From Henckelia pumila (taxonomy: Eukaryota; Streptophyta; Magnoliopsida; Lamiales; Gesneriaceae): DNA of 64,000 nt. The position numbers and the translations under genes were made by a program. The notes under the pieces are model-generated. The model was not told where the DNA came from, did not search any database, and saw only the letters and a list, made by a program, of their open reading frames with translations. This document shows, in pieces, positions 23,249 to 33,751 of this stretch (positions are counted from its first letter, which is position 1; every line of letters begins with the position of its first letter). The stretch covers positions 132,342,930 through 132,406,929 of the forward strand of contig NC_133123.1 of the NCBI RefSeq assembly GCF_033568475.1, given 5' to 3'.

Positions 23249-23552
23249 TGACCGCTAAAATCAGTGTCTACTAGCAAGTATACTAGGTCAAGTAATAGTA
23301 AGTGGATAAAGAGTTCAAGTATCGATCCCACAGGGACTGTAGTCAATTCTCAAGATTTAATTATTTAACTTAATCTAGAGAAAATAATAAAAATAGGAGT
23401 GCGGAGAATTAAATAAAAATTTAATTAATAAAAACAAAAAGAAATAAAATAGAAGAATAAATTCAATTAAATTGAGACAACCCAGACACACGCAGTTACA
23501 GCACAAATCATGTAACATGTAGCCGATTCAGGACTCGGATTTAATCTTATAT
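23249..23552 (-). repeat. LTR fragment, same family as the solo LTR at 4857-6351
   Basis: It starts TGACCGC and matches the low-coordinate end of that solo LTR through 'ctagcaagt..actaggtcaagtaatagt', 'cgatcccacagggactgtagtcaat' and 'acatgtagccgattca'. Similarity stops near 23552, so only about 300 bp of the LTR 3' part remains. Confidence 0.7.
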
Positions 23553-23950
23553 TACGGTGAAAAGGTTAATTTAGAATGTTGTTTTCTAATTAACTAAAAT
23601 TAAGGTGAAACAGGAATTCGATTTTCAATGACGAATATTTAATAGGATTAATTATTTTTAGGAAATCGATGATTGAATGAATGAATATCAAGGGTATAGT
23701 CGACTGATACCAAGTCTCGTCTCTTATTGATTTCTTCAGTTTAATTTTCAATCTTGCATGATAGTGATAATTTGAATATTTAATTGCTTAAATTTCTTAG
23801 TAGTTAGTCCAAACTTCAAAAACCCCCTTTTGTTTACTTAGGATACATTAAATTTACCTTTTCTCGTGGGAACGATCCCTACTCTCACTACTACATAATT
23901 TATTTATCTGATTGGAGTCGGGTAATTTGGGCGCGATACGACTGAGCGCT
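23553..23950. other. Unassigned repeat-derived sequence
   Basis: No coding potential is seen. Near the right end it has 'gtgggaacgatccctactctcactactac' style sequence and 'ggtaatttgggcgcgatacgact', both common at the ends of plant gypsy LTRs. It is probably a truncated LTR end. It joins Tat pol coding sequence at about 23950 without a recognisable primer site, so this is a deletion or recombination junction. Confidence 0.4.
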
Positions 23951-24496
23951 ACCAAGGTAACTCCTGGAAGTCCTGATAAATCTCTCAAGATTGGAACGGA
24001 GATGCCTGCTGAAATAGAACAAATGATAATAACGTTCCTCAGGGAAAATGCAGATGTATTCGCATGGGAAGGTGAACCCCTGTCAGGAATACCACATGAG
24101 TATGCCCTCTATCAACTTAATGTGGACCCCAGAATGAAGCCAGTAAAGAAAAAGAAATGATCTTTTGGAGTAGAAAAAAACAAGCACATTACGGCTGAAG
24201 TAGAAAAACTGGTGAAGTCCAAGTATAACAGGCCAGTCTCCTATCCTGAATGGCTAGAAAATGTGGTGCTTGTTACCAAACCTGGAGGTAAGTGGAGTCT
24301 ATGCATAGACTTCAAAGATTTAAACAAGTTTTGCCCCAAAGATCTCATTCCCTTGCCGCGAATCGACTTGTTGGTTGATTCCACCGCCAGATGTGAGTTG
24401 CTCAGTTTCTTGGATGCTTACCAAGGATACAATCAGATAGGTTTAGCTCCTGAAGACCAAGAAAAAGCAAGCTTCATTACTGATCAAGGTATCTAT
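23951..24496 (+). pseudogene. Tat-lineage gypsy pol, reverse transcriptase N-terminal part
   Basis: Plus-strand frames read MPAEIEQMIITFLREN, FAWEGEPLSGIP, then after a stop at about 24158 VEKLVKSKYNRPVSYPEWL, NVVLVTKPGGKWSLCIDFKD and FLDAYQGYNQIGLAPEDQEK. These are Tat-lineage RT signatures. Protease and gag are missing because the 5' side is truncated near 23950. The frame is cut at 24496 by a copia solo LTR and resumes at 26378. Confidence 0.9.
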
Positions 24497-26377
24497 TGTT
24501 GGAAAACGTGTTCAGATCAATTAAGAATTGATACCCGGTGCAGCGGAAGTTTAAAATTTTTATTTTATTATATGGAACGATTCCATATATGGGTATCAAA
24601 ACTTTTACGATTAAATTTGTTCAAGTAAAAATAAAACACAGTTAAATTTTTACCTCGTCAAGCAAAGGCTTGATCGTGGACTCCAACAGAATTTAATCTG
24701 CTCTTCTTGTAAATCCCGGGAACCGATGACAGTCACGATCTAACTCCGGAATTAGGTCCACGAATGAAAAACAGAAACCCTCTGATTGACTGCACTAGAA
24801 ATCAATCAGAAGTTTTACGTAGAGAATAAACAGATTTGATCTGTTAATTCGAATTGTAATTTTTCACAAAAATCACAATCCGAATTTTCTCAAAAGGGAC
24901 AGAGGAATTTTTGAAAAATCCTCTTGAATAGTATAGAGTGAATTTCGAAATTGCAGCATTCAATGTGTGTAATTTTCTAACCCAACACCTCTATTTATAG
25001 ATAATTTCTAGTTATAATTGTATCAGGACTCTAACTCCTTAAAGCCCACAATCCATAACTTAAGCCCAACAAGCCAAGCCTGTTGTTATAGAAATTAATA
25101 TAAAATTCATCGTGACTCCGATTGATAAATTGATTTCACCAATGTGCACAGAAACCATTTCTGCATCTTTTAGAGTCAAAATAATTTTTCTGAATCCGAA
25201 TTCAGTGATTTCCAAAAATGCCCATCCCTATGTCATTTTAGGAAATCCCACTCCCTTTTGTTAAGAAGTCCAACTTCTCTTTCATTAAATTTAACTCTTT
25301 AAATTTAACTATCTCTACGGGGTTTTAGTAATCCATTACTTGTGTAACCCTCAATGGTTCAGGAATACAGCTAGCCATGGCCTCACAACTCCTTGTGACT
25401 CGGAACAACAATTTCCGACTTACCCATCGAATCATGGTAAGAGCGCCTAGCAACATCGCCCCATGATTCCCTAGGTATTACTGATAGTGCCTGCAAGAAC
25501 CAGTAGATTTTGGTTAGCGTACAGTACGGTCCCTTCATCCATATATCCCGATCGAATCAACAACCATTGGTATATCGAGAGTCGTTCGAGATTCGATAAC
25601 TATGCAATACATCTTGAAGATCAAATAGTGACATCGCATGTGTTACTAGGAAAACCCATTAACCTAAAACACATCATGTACTCTGGCCAGAGATTCGTCA
25701 CACTAATATCTCCTCAGATCGCATAGGATATCCACACTCGCAAGTATGTGGTGAATCCTTGACAACAAAGCATCGACTCCTATATGTGTCGTAACTGTAC
25801 CCAATCCCGACACCTGATGACCCCAATAGAGTCGGTAAATGAGTCAAAGTACAGTACTAGCATATAGAGTCTCAATGATGTTTCAAGTAATAAGGACTAA
25901 TGGTGTACAACCAAAACCGCGAACTGTATCCACTCGATAAGTGATAACCACTTGGAAAGTCCGAATAGGGTAGTTCGATCATTCATCATATGAATATCCA
26001 TTTGCATGCTTTGAACATCTCTATGTTCCATACCAATGAAACGTGGTACTCGGCATCGCAAATGCTAGTCTCAATCTCGAGCGATCCTTATCCTTATTTG
26101 CGGATGGCTCAATTGACTAGGAACTGTTTAGAATATACAGTGACTATAAGATGTGTTTCATGATAGACATCCCCATGTGCTACCACATCTTACATACACT
26201 ATAGTATATTCAAGGTCTTTATCAAAACAACAATAGTATATCATAATATAACATTATGAAGAAAGATAAAGTCAATGCCATTATAAAAGTGTAAATTATA
26301 TTAAACAAAAGATTGTTTATACATAGAGTCACAAAAGCCCTTAGCCCAAGTTGGCTAACCGGGCACCCACTCTTTCA
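24497..26377 (-). mobile_element. Solo LTR of the copia family also present at 53.7-63.3 kb
   Basis: The plus strand runs TGTTGGAAAACG to ACTCTTTCA (1881 bp). It is flanked by a perfect target duplication TCTAT (24492-24496 and 26378-26382) and interrupts the Tat RT frame cleanly. It aligns over its full length with the two LTRs of the copia element at 53703-63275 but is visibly more diverged from them than they are from each other. It is therefore an older insertion reduced by LTR-LTR recombination. Confidence 0.95.
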
Positions 26378-27666
26378 TCTATTGCTATGAAGTGATGCCT
26401 TTCGGGTTAAAAAATGATGGGGCCACGTATCAAAGATTGGTAAACAAAATGTTCGAAAAATTGATCGGGCGAAGTATGGAGGTCTATATCGATGATATGT
26501 TGGTAAAAAGCATTATGGCTCTCAAGCATGTTGAAGATCTCAATGAATGTTTTGAGATATTGAGGAAATACAAGATGAGGTTAAACCCTGAGAAATGCGC
26601 TTTTGGGGTTCGAGGAGGAAAATTTTTGGGATACATGGTTTCTCAGCGAGGAATAAAGGCGAATCCTGAGAAGATTAAAGCAATTCTAAGCATGGCACCC
26701 CCCAAAAGTATAAAAGGGATGCAAGAGTTAACATGAAGGATGGCCGCCTTGAATCGTTTTATTTCCAGATCGGCTGACAAAGGGTTGCCGTTCTTCAGAG
26801 TCCTAAGGCAAGGAAAAGGTTTTCATTGGACCGAAGAATGTCAGCGTGCCTTCGAAGAGTTAAAGAAGTACCTAGCAACATCACCATTGCTCGTGAAGCC
26901 AAAAGAGGGAGATACTCTGCTACTCTACCTAGCAGTGTCGGCTGAGTCAATCAGCGCAGTTCTGACGGTGGACAGGGAACAAGAACATAAACCCGTGTAC
27001 TACATAAGAAAAGTACTGCAAGGCTCCGAGCTCCGATACACTAACATGGAGAAGTTTGCCTTAGCATTAGTAGTGGCAGGAAGAAAGCTGCGTCCCTAAT
27101 TTTTATCCCACCAGGTGGTCCCGCTAACAAATCACCCTTTGAATAGAGTATTGTCCAGCCCAGAGGCGTCTGGAAGGATGACCAAATGGGCCATCGAGCT
27201 AAGTGAATATGGGATTGAATATCAGCCACGCCGCGCCATTAAAGCAAAATTTATAGCAGAATTCATAGTAGAAATGGAAACCAATGGCGCAGGAGTTTCA
27301 GCTCCCACTTGGACGATCCATGTAGATGGATCCTCCACATCCGGGGGGAGTGGAGCAGGAGTGTTAGTAGAGAATCCGCAGGGAGATCAGTTCTAGTACG
27401 CCATCAAATTTCGTTTTCCAGCATCAAATAATGAAGCAGAATACGAAGCACTTATCATGGGAATAAAATTGGCTTTGGCGGCAGGGGCCGGAAAGCTGAT
27501 CACTTATAGCGATTCACAGCTCATAGTCAATCAAGTTCAAGGGAACTACGAAGCCAAAGAAGATAGTATGAAAGAGTACTTATCAAAGGTGAAGGACCTT
27601 CTTGTTCGTTTGGAAAATTTTGAAATCAAACAAATTGCTCGAGCTGAAAATGAAATAGCAGATTAA
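26378..27666 (+). pseudogene. Tat-lineage pol: RT core and two RNase H domains
   Basis: After the solo LTR the RT continues with VMPFGLKNDGATYQRLVNKMF and the catalytic box VYIDDMLVKS (about 26485-26515), then LNPEKCAFGV and FLGYMVSQRGIKANPEK. A stop at 26734 precedes the connection region and the first RNase H (HWTEECQRAFEELKKYL, then NMEKFALALVVAGRKLRP). A second, archaeal-like RNase H occupies 27300-27666: WTIHVDGSS, NNEAEYEALIMGIKLALAAG, YSDSQLIVNQVQGNYEAK. Two RNase H domains are a known trait of the Tat lineage. Stops at about 27097 and 27394 disable it. Confidence 0.9.
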
Positions 27667-29018
27667 CTGGCCAAATTCGGCAGCTCCGCGTCAGGAATTA
27701 ATAGCAGGACAATTACGTTCATCACGTGTGATAAAGAGGAAATAGGAACGACAAGTCTTGACATCCTATGTGGAAATCAGGGTGAGCCAAGTTGGAAGGA
27801 TGAAATCATCAAGTACCTGTCAGAAGGAGAGCTTCCCCCGGAGCAAGACAAAGCAAGAAAGCTTAGGGTAAGAGCCGCTCGATTCACTCTAATAGACGGA
27901 GAACTGTACAAAAGAGGGTACTATCAACCATACCTAAAATGTCTCGATCCTGATCAAGAAAATTACGTGCTCCGGGAGATTCATGAAGGAATATGTGAAA
28001 ACCACTTGGGTGGAAAAGCGCTGGCAGGAAAAGCACTTTGTCAAGGCTACTTCTGGCCAGCAATGAGGAAGGATGCACTCGAGTTAGTGAGATGATGTAG
28101 AACATGCCAGGAACATGCTAATCTTCAGCACCAACCAGCAACACGGCTTCAACCAATCGAGAGCCCAGTACCTTTCGCCTAGTGGGGAATGGACCTTGTA
28201 GGACCTTTTCCCCTTGCAGCAGGCCAAAAGAAGTTTCTCATTGTGGTTGTTGACTATTTCACAAAATGGGTCGAAGCAGAGCCTCTTGCAAAGATTTCTG
28301 AGAAAGAAGTGATTGGTTTTCTCTGGAAAAATATAATATGTCGATTTGGAATTCCGCGAAAGCTGGTGTCCGACAATGGCACTCAATTTTCCGGAGCCAA
28401 ATTGAGGGAATGGTGTCAAGGGCTGTCTATCCAACAATTCTTCACCTCGGTCGGACACCCGCAAGCTAACGGACAAACCGAAGTAACCAATCGGACCATA
28501 TTACAACACATAAAGACACGACTCGGAGAGGCCAAAGGAAAATGGGTTGACGAACTACCCAGTGTCCTGTGGGCATACAGGACCACTCCCCGAAGCTCGA
28601 CAGGAGAATTTTCGTTCAGTCTGGCCTATGGGGCCGAAGCCATTGCTCCTGCAGAAATAGGAGAAGATTCACTAAGGATAAAGCATTACAATGCCGAGGG
28701 AAACCAGCAGGCTTTACGGGCATCCCTAGACCTCATTGAGGAGCTTAGAGAAGGGCGTCAGTACGAGCCGCAAGTCACAGAGCACAAATGACAAGGACGT
28801 ATGACCACCGAGTAAAACAACGAACTTTCCAAGTGGGAGACCTGGTAATGAGAAGAGCCGATGTCCTACACCCCGTAGGAAAGCTGGACCCAAAGTGTTA
28901 AGGACCATATAAATCAATCGAAATCGCCCGAAAAGGAGCTTATCGCCTTCAGCATTCGAGCGGGAAGGTGTTGCCTAGAACATGGAATGTTGCAAACTTG
29001 AAGAAATATTTCCAGTAA
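27667..29018 (+). pseudogene. Tat-lineage integrase remnant
   Basis: The zinc-binding part is at about 27880-28130 (EIHEGICENHLGGKALAGK, then CRTCQEHAN, with a stop between them). The catalytic core at 28189-28791 has GMDLVGPFP (first Asp), LVSDNGTQFSG (second Asp), and QANGQTEVTNRTI (Glu), so all three catalytic residues are present. The C-terminal part (28792-29018) is frameshifted but shows the KLDPKW..GPYK type region and ends before an AATAAA-like site at about 29090. It follows RNase H in the same order as other gypsy elements. Confidence 0.9.
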
Positions 29019-29676
29019 CCCAAAGTCGGTTTTCCTTTTCAGTAATGCAACAAGAGTAATAGTTCCGTAGTTGTAATACGTTTTGATATTAATAAAAGTT
29101 TTTGTAAGAGCATCACATTATACTTTCTCCCTTCACAAAACTACATGAGCAAATCACACATGTTTATTCATGTACTTAAAGAATTTTTAATCGTCACCAA
29201 ACCCTGGTCGTCAAAAAAACAAGTCACCTAAAGCATAAGAGGCTTGGCCAGCCCAGCTAAGATACTTTGACACCGTAAAAGGTCAAGACGAACAAGAAGC
29301 CCCCACCACCCACGAGGTAGGTGTATGCTTTTCCAAGTGACACGACAAACCTTGGGGACCTGATCAATTCCCAAGTACTTGAGAGTATAACAATAAGGAA
29401 ATATTTCAGAACAAGAGTAGAATAAACCAAGTTATATAGCAATATATAACAAAAACCAACTCCAAAAAATAGATGCAAAGTATAAAAACATCGAAATATC
29501 GCTCTCACAGGAGCTGGAAAGAGACTATGATAGTAATTCCAAAAAACGCAAAATCATCTAAAGGACAACTCTCTACACATAAAAGAAATATCATGGAACT
29601 CCAGGAGCATCATCTCCCTGGAGGGAGTTCAGAGCCTCTATAATCTTGAAGTCACCAAAATCATCAAGGGGCGCAG
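29019..29676. other. Post-integrase noncoding stretch of the Tat element
   Basis: No convincing ORF is seen. It holds an AATAAA-like hexamer near 29090 on the plus strand and forms the 3' side of the antisense ORF that starts at 31800. It is probably the spacer between convergent units. Confidence 0.4.
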
Positions 29677-31800
29677 CTACCCCGGCATATCAGACGGTCC
29701 CATGTCCGGATCTGGAAAACCAGGGCCAATCATCTTGACCACATTCTCCAAAACACGCTACTCGCGGAGAATCTGGCGGCTCTCCAGTATCAACTCATCA
29801 TGGATCGCATAGGCACGCAGAAAAACTTCCTCCTCAAAATCAGCAGAGGCGCAATACAATTCAACAGCCCTCTCCTCTAAACCCCTCTGCAACTGCAACC
29901 TCGGAGGGGAAGACAAAAACCCAGCTCCAGTCTGCACCTCAGTGTAGTGCCTCTCATAAAGGGCACTATGCTCGAAATGAAGAGTCTCCCCCTCCTTTTA
30001 CTTCACACCGAGCTTCTCCGACCACTGACGAAGTTCTTCCTTCATGCTAGCATTCTCCCCTCCCAAACGAAGAATCTCCTATTTCGCCCTAACCTCCGAA
30101 GCTTCAAGGTGAACAACATCTTCCTTCAGTTTCGCCAACTCCTTCAGAATCTTGGCCTCGTCAGCCCGAGCCTTGTCCTCTCGAGCCTCCGAGCTCGTAT
30201 AGCGGACAAAATCTGAAGCCAATAGAAAAAATAAATAAAAACATTATTGAAAATATCAAGATAAGGAAAATAAACTCTTCAAGCATACCTGACAAGAGCC
30301 AAGGGCGATAGACTGGTGTAGGACCGAGGAGGATCGAGGGATCAAATGGCCCAAATCATGATCCCCCACTACCTTGGCCCCCCGCCTAAGGCCAATCTCA
30401 AAATCACTAGAGTCCCAGAAGGACTCTGCACCATCTCTATTCACCCCGTCAAGAAGCAAGGGGTGTGATCTCGCTTTCCTCACCGAAGAGGATGAAGCCT
30501 CCCGAAGTTTCTTCGCAGGATCAGCAGGAAGAACTTCACCCCCTTTTTTACCCTCCTCCATCGGCCTCTTGCCCGCCCCCCTCCGGTGATCAAGAGCACC
30601 AGCACCCGAAGCTCTCTCATCAAGCAAGGAAGGGATACCATGGCCCTAGCGTCCCTGTGGTACCATGCCTCGGCTCTCTCCAAAATGAGGAACTAGCGCA
30701 CCAACACGATCAGATGCATCTCTCCCATTCCCCTTGTGCTTCGGCCCACTCCAAGGAAGAGGGCGGCCGGAAGTATTCTCCCGATGACGGAGCTTACTCA
30801 GGTCAATCTGGTTACCTGTAAGGGAGATTGCATACATATAAAAAATGGTTAGAGCTAAACGAATATAAGCAGTAGGTACAACAAGAAAATGATTGCACAC
30901 GCAAAAGACCTAAATAGTACCAGCACTAACTAAACACCGAGGGTCGAAATTTTCGTTAAAGAGCCCCAGAGACCGACACTGTGATTGAAGCTCAAGAATA
31001 GATCCTTTATTCTTTATTATAGTAAGCCCAGAGCTCCAATCCACATGCACCCCCCACCCGCAATCTTTCGCATAAAAGAAGTCTGATTTCCAAGCAACTC
31101 GGTGAGATCGAAGTTTACGTAGGAACCTATTTTTCGGACGGGGCTGGAAATATATATCAGAGTACGGTTTCGTTGGACGAGCCGAGAAAAGTGCATGAAA
31201 TAAATCCAGGCTTGGATCCAAGTCAAAAACACTCACTTGAAGTCAAAATCCAAAAAAATACAGAAGGGCATTATGAGTTAACTGACTGAGACTGACACCT
31301 AAAATTTTTATTAACCATATCAGGATAGGGCATGGAGGAATTGAGAACCCGCTGTTCAGGTGTTCAACATAAACTGTGAAAAAACCAGAAGGCGGAGAGT
31401 GATGAGAGTCACCCGGGCACACAACTATAATATCGCAGGATCTGGGTATTCCTTTACAGCGGCACACATAAAAAACGCTTTCACAAGACAAAGGATGGGA
31501 CACCGTGGCACCAGGAATCCCACCACTATCAGAGTCACTAGAAGAACCTGAGTCGGGCTCAAGGTTCAAATAGACAGGCTTTGGGCTCTGTAATGATATC
31601 GGCACAACATCAAGTGGGACAAAATTACTTGAACGGACAATACCTACACTTAAGCTGGGACTATTAGCCGGCGAATCAGTTTCAGCATACCGCTCAGAAT
31701 CAGGGCTATGATTGGACTCAATTTGGGATTCTCGCAGAGACATTAATAAGGAATATTCTTTCCCTCTACCGCATCCTACGTAATTTTGCGAAGATGTCAC
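29677..31800 (-). pseudogene. Antisense accessory ORF of the Tat element, with two introns
   Basis: A minus-strand gene opposes pol. Exon 1 (31800 to 30921) includes SPDSERYAETDSPANSPSL and PSGFFTVYVEHLNSGFSIPP, then after one TGA (31243-31245) DLFHALFSARPTKPYSDIYF and RVAWKSDFFYAKDCGWGVHV. This matches the 'putative gypsy type transposon' family (Transposase_28, by eye). GT-AG introns are readable at 30816-30920 (105 bp) and 30213-30288 (76 bp). The later exons give a Lys/Glu-rich, coiled-coil-like C-terminus ending at the stop at 29677-29679. A few stops remain. Antisense ORFs between pol and the 3' LTR are known in Tat elements; their role is not known to me. Confidence 0.7.
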
Positions 31801-32973
31801 GAATTAAAGTTTATACATTTGAGATTATTCCTTGAAATATTACTCAAGAATAATTAATGCATAAACATGCAACATATATATACATAAACAAATATACAGT
31901 CAATAAAATTATTTGGATAACACATAAATACAGTAACAACAATCAACCCGCTTTTTCCCCTCCCATCTCCGTCAAAACAGTAAAGTGAGCGACACCCGCT
32001 CCATGCACACGCAACATAGGATCACGCCGATGCCATCACTAAACAACCACTACAAGCGACATCCGCTCCCCACCGCCAAATCTCCGCCAAAACAGTAAAT
32101 GATTGACACCCGCTCTCCAATCAAAACTCCACCGTGAGCGACTCCCGCACCCCCCCCCCCTTCCCAAAATCCAACACACCAAAATATGCGACACCCGCTA
32201 AACACCTCGAGTCAAACACAAAAATGAGCAACGCCCGCTCTTTACCCATCACCATGGTGCACGCCGCAGCACCTCTCCCCCACCATCCCACCATAGGCCG
32301 ATCGCATGCCGCTGCCCCCATCTCCACCAGCCCCCACGCCGTCCCATCATCACCACGGCTCGGCCACATCGTCATGACCACTTCTCGCAACGCACCAGTC
32401 ACCATCGAGCCATCATCACCATTACAGTCTTGCAGCACCTCCATCACCTCCTACGAAAGAACACCGCGAGCTCGCCTCACCATGAGCCCGCCGCAGCTGG
32501 TCCACCACCATCGCATCCCACGGCCGGCTCATCATCACCCCCCCCCCCCAATCGAGCGACACCCGCTCGTGAGGCCATCGCAACCACCACCTACACAAAC
32601 AATCACCACCGCAAAGTTACCTCCACCATCTATCCATGGACGCATCGCCACTTTCTCAGCCCAACAGCACGCCTCCCCTCCCTTCTCCGCCAGAAACAAC
32701 CTGGAGAGCATACTTCGCCCCTCCATCCACTCATCGCGCTAGGACAGCCGAACCACGAGCTTGGCTCCACGGCCGTCATCACCCTCTGCCCTGCACCTCC
32801 GCCACGAATCACGCCGCCACCATCACCCCCAAGCGCCATCATCTCGCCACCATGGGCCCAAATTTGTAAAACTTGCACAAGGCGCCTCCATTGGAACTCG
32901 ATCGGCGACTTATTTTCCGCCTCGTCTCACCTCCAATCGGCCGCAATCTCCCCTTACCAACAAGCTACGAATA
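31801..32973. other. C-rich stretch with dispersed GAGCG...CGCTC motifs
   Basis: From about 31960 to 32590 the motif gagcgacacccgctc or a close variant recurs at least six times; its ends GAGCG and CGCTC are complementary. From 32260 to 32870 the plus strand is very C-rich and translates only into Pro/His/Ser-rich low-complexity peptides in all frames, so I do not call a gene. It may be LTR or leader sequence of the Tat element. No boundary could be fixed. Confidence 0.4.
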
Positions 32974-32990
32974 ACAAAACAAAAAAACAA

Positions 32991-33252
32991 GCCCACAAAG
33001 GCATAGGCGAGTTGGTAAGGCCTGAGGTGACGTGGGAAGAAATTCCCCAGCGTTGCGGGTTCGATCCTCGTGTGGAGCATATTCCTCATTGAAATATTTG
33101 GGGGTATGCTCTGGGGGTTAGACCATGTTATTCCCTTCCTCAGGTCCCTGCCTACTCGTGCACATCCCTCGATTTAACCCCCGCATGAGCCAATGGGCCT
33201 CTGACTCATGTGGGATGGGGTCCCCTTCGGGGTCAACCCTTTTTTTTTTTTG
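32991..33252 (+). mobile_element. tRNA-derived SINE with T-rich tail
   Basis: The A box is at about 33003-33018 (taggcgagttggtaag) and the B box ggttcgatcctc at about 33058-33069. The body ends in 'cggggtcaaccc' followed by a run of T and a G. Flanking direct repeats acaaaacaaaaaaacaa (32974-32990 and 33253-33271, A-run length differs) support insertion by target-primed reverse transcription. The T-ending tail recalls the plant Au and p-SINE1 families; the exact family is not assigned. Confidence 0.75.
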
Positions 33253-33379
33253 ACAAAACAAAAAAAAAACAGCAAAAGGAAAAATAGCAGGGGAGGGGAA
33301 GCATAGCATAGAAGAAGGGGAATAGAAATACATCGGGAAAGTGATGTATAAGAAAGCAAGGAATAAATGCTCAAATAAA

Positions 33380-33574
33380 GGCCCCGTTTGGATTTGGTAG
33401 ACATTTTTAAAAAAAAGCACTTTTTTAAGCTATAATTTTTGGCTTTTGAAAAAGCTCTAATTTTGACTTAAAATGTGCTTATTTAAGCACTTTTTTGGTC
33501 AACCAAACACTTTATTAAATGAAAAGCACTTAAAAAAGTGCTTTTTTGGCCTAGCTTTTGAAACCAAACGGGCC
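33380..33574. mobile_element. MITE, Tourist-like
   Basis: Terminal inverted repeats GGCCCCGTTTGG and CCAAACGGGCC enclose 195 bp that is mostly one long hairpin, with internal arms aaaagcacttttt and aaaaagtgctttt. It is flanked by TAAA on both sides, compatible with a TAA-type PIF/Harbinger target duplication plus one base. No coding capacity. Confidence 0.75.
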
Positions 33575-33751
33575 TAAAGAATAAATAAAAGTGAAGAGTA
33601 CGTGCCTGTCATCTCTTGGAATTTGTGCTAGGCGCAAAACGTCTGTGCAAGTAGGGTTGGAAAGACCTATTTATAATAATAATTAAAAAAATAATAATAA
33701 TTAAAAAACCCTAGTACCAAGAGATCAGCTGCGGCCCAGCCCATCTAGATT
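33575..33751. other. Short unassigned segment between MITE and MULE
   Basis: AT-rich sequence with a minus-strand TATA-like 'tataaatagg' near 33672. No ORF is seen and nothing else is recognised. Confidence 0.3.

Noticed and set aside
24661-26340. ORF 'MPARTSRFWLAYSTVPSS...' and its copies at 54672 and 62387
   Set aside because: It recurs because it lies in three copies of the same LTR. There is no domain, and LTR position makes coding unlikely.
28084-28476. Minus-strand 130-residue ORF
   Set aside because: It is the shadow of the Tat integrase on the plus strand.
30374-30821. Plus-strand ORFs of 71-118 residues
   Set aside because: They overlap the antisense ORF, whose minus-strand frame has readable introns and a continuous coiled-coil-like C-terminus.
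32134-33092. Long Pro/His/Ser-rich ORFs on both strands
   Set aside because: All frames are open because of C-rich composition. There is no domain, no codon bias and no splice structure, and the translation is low-complexity.
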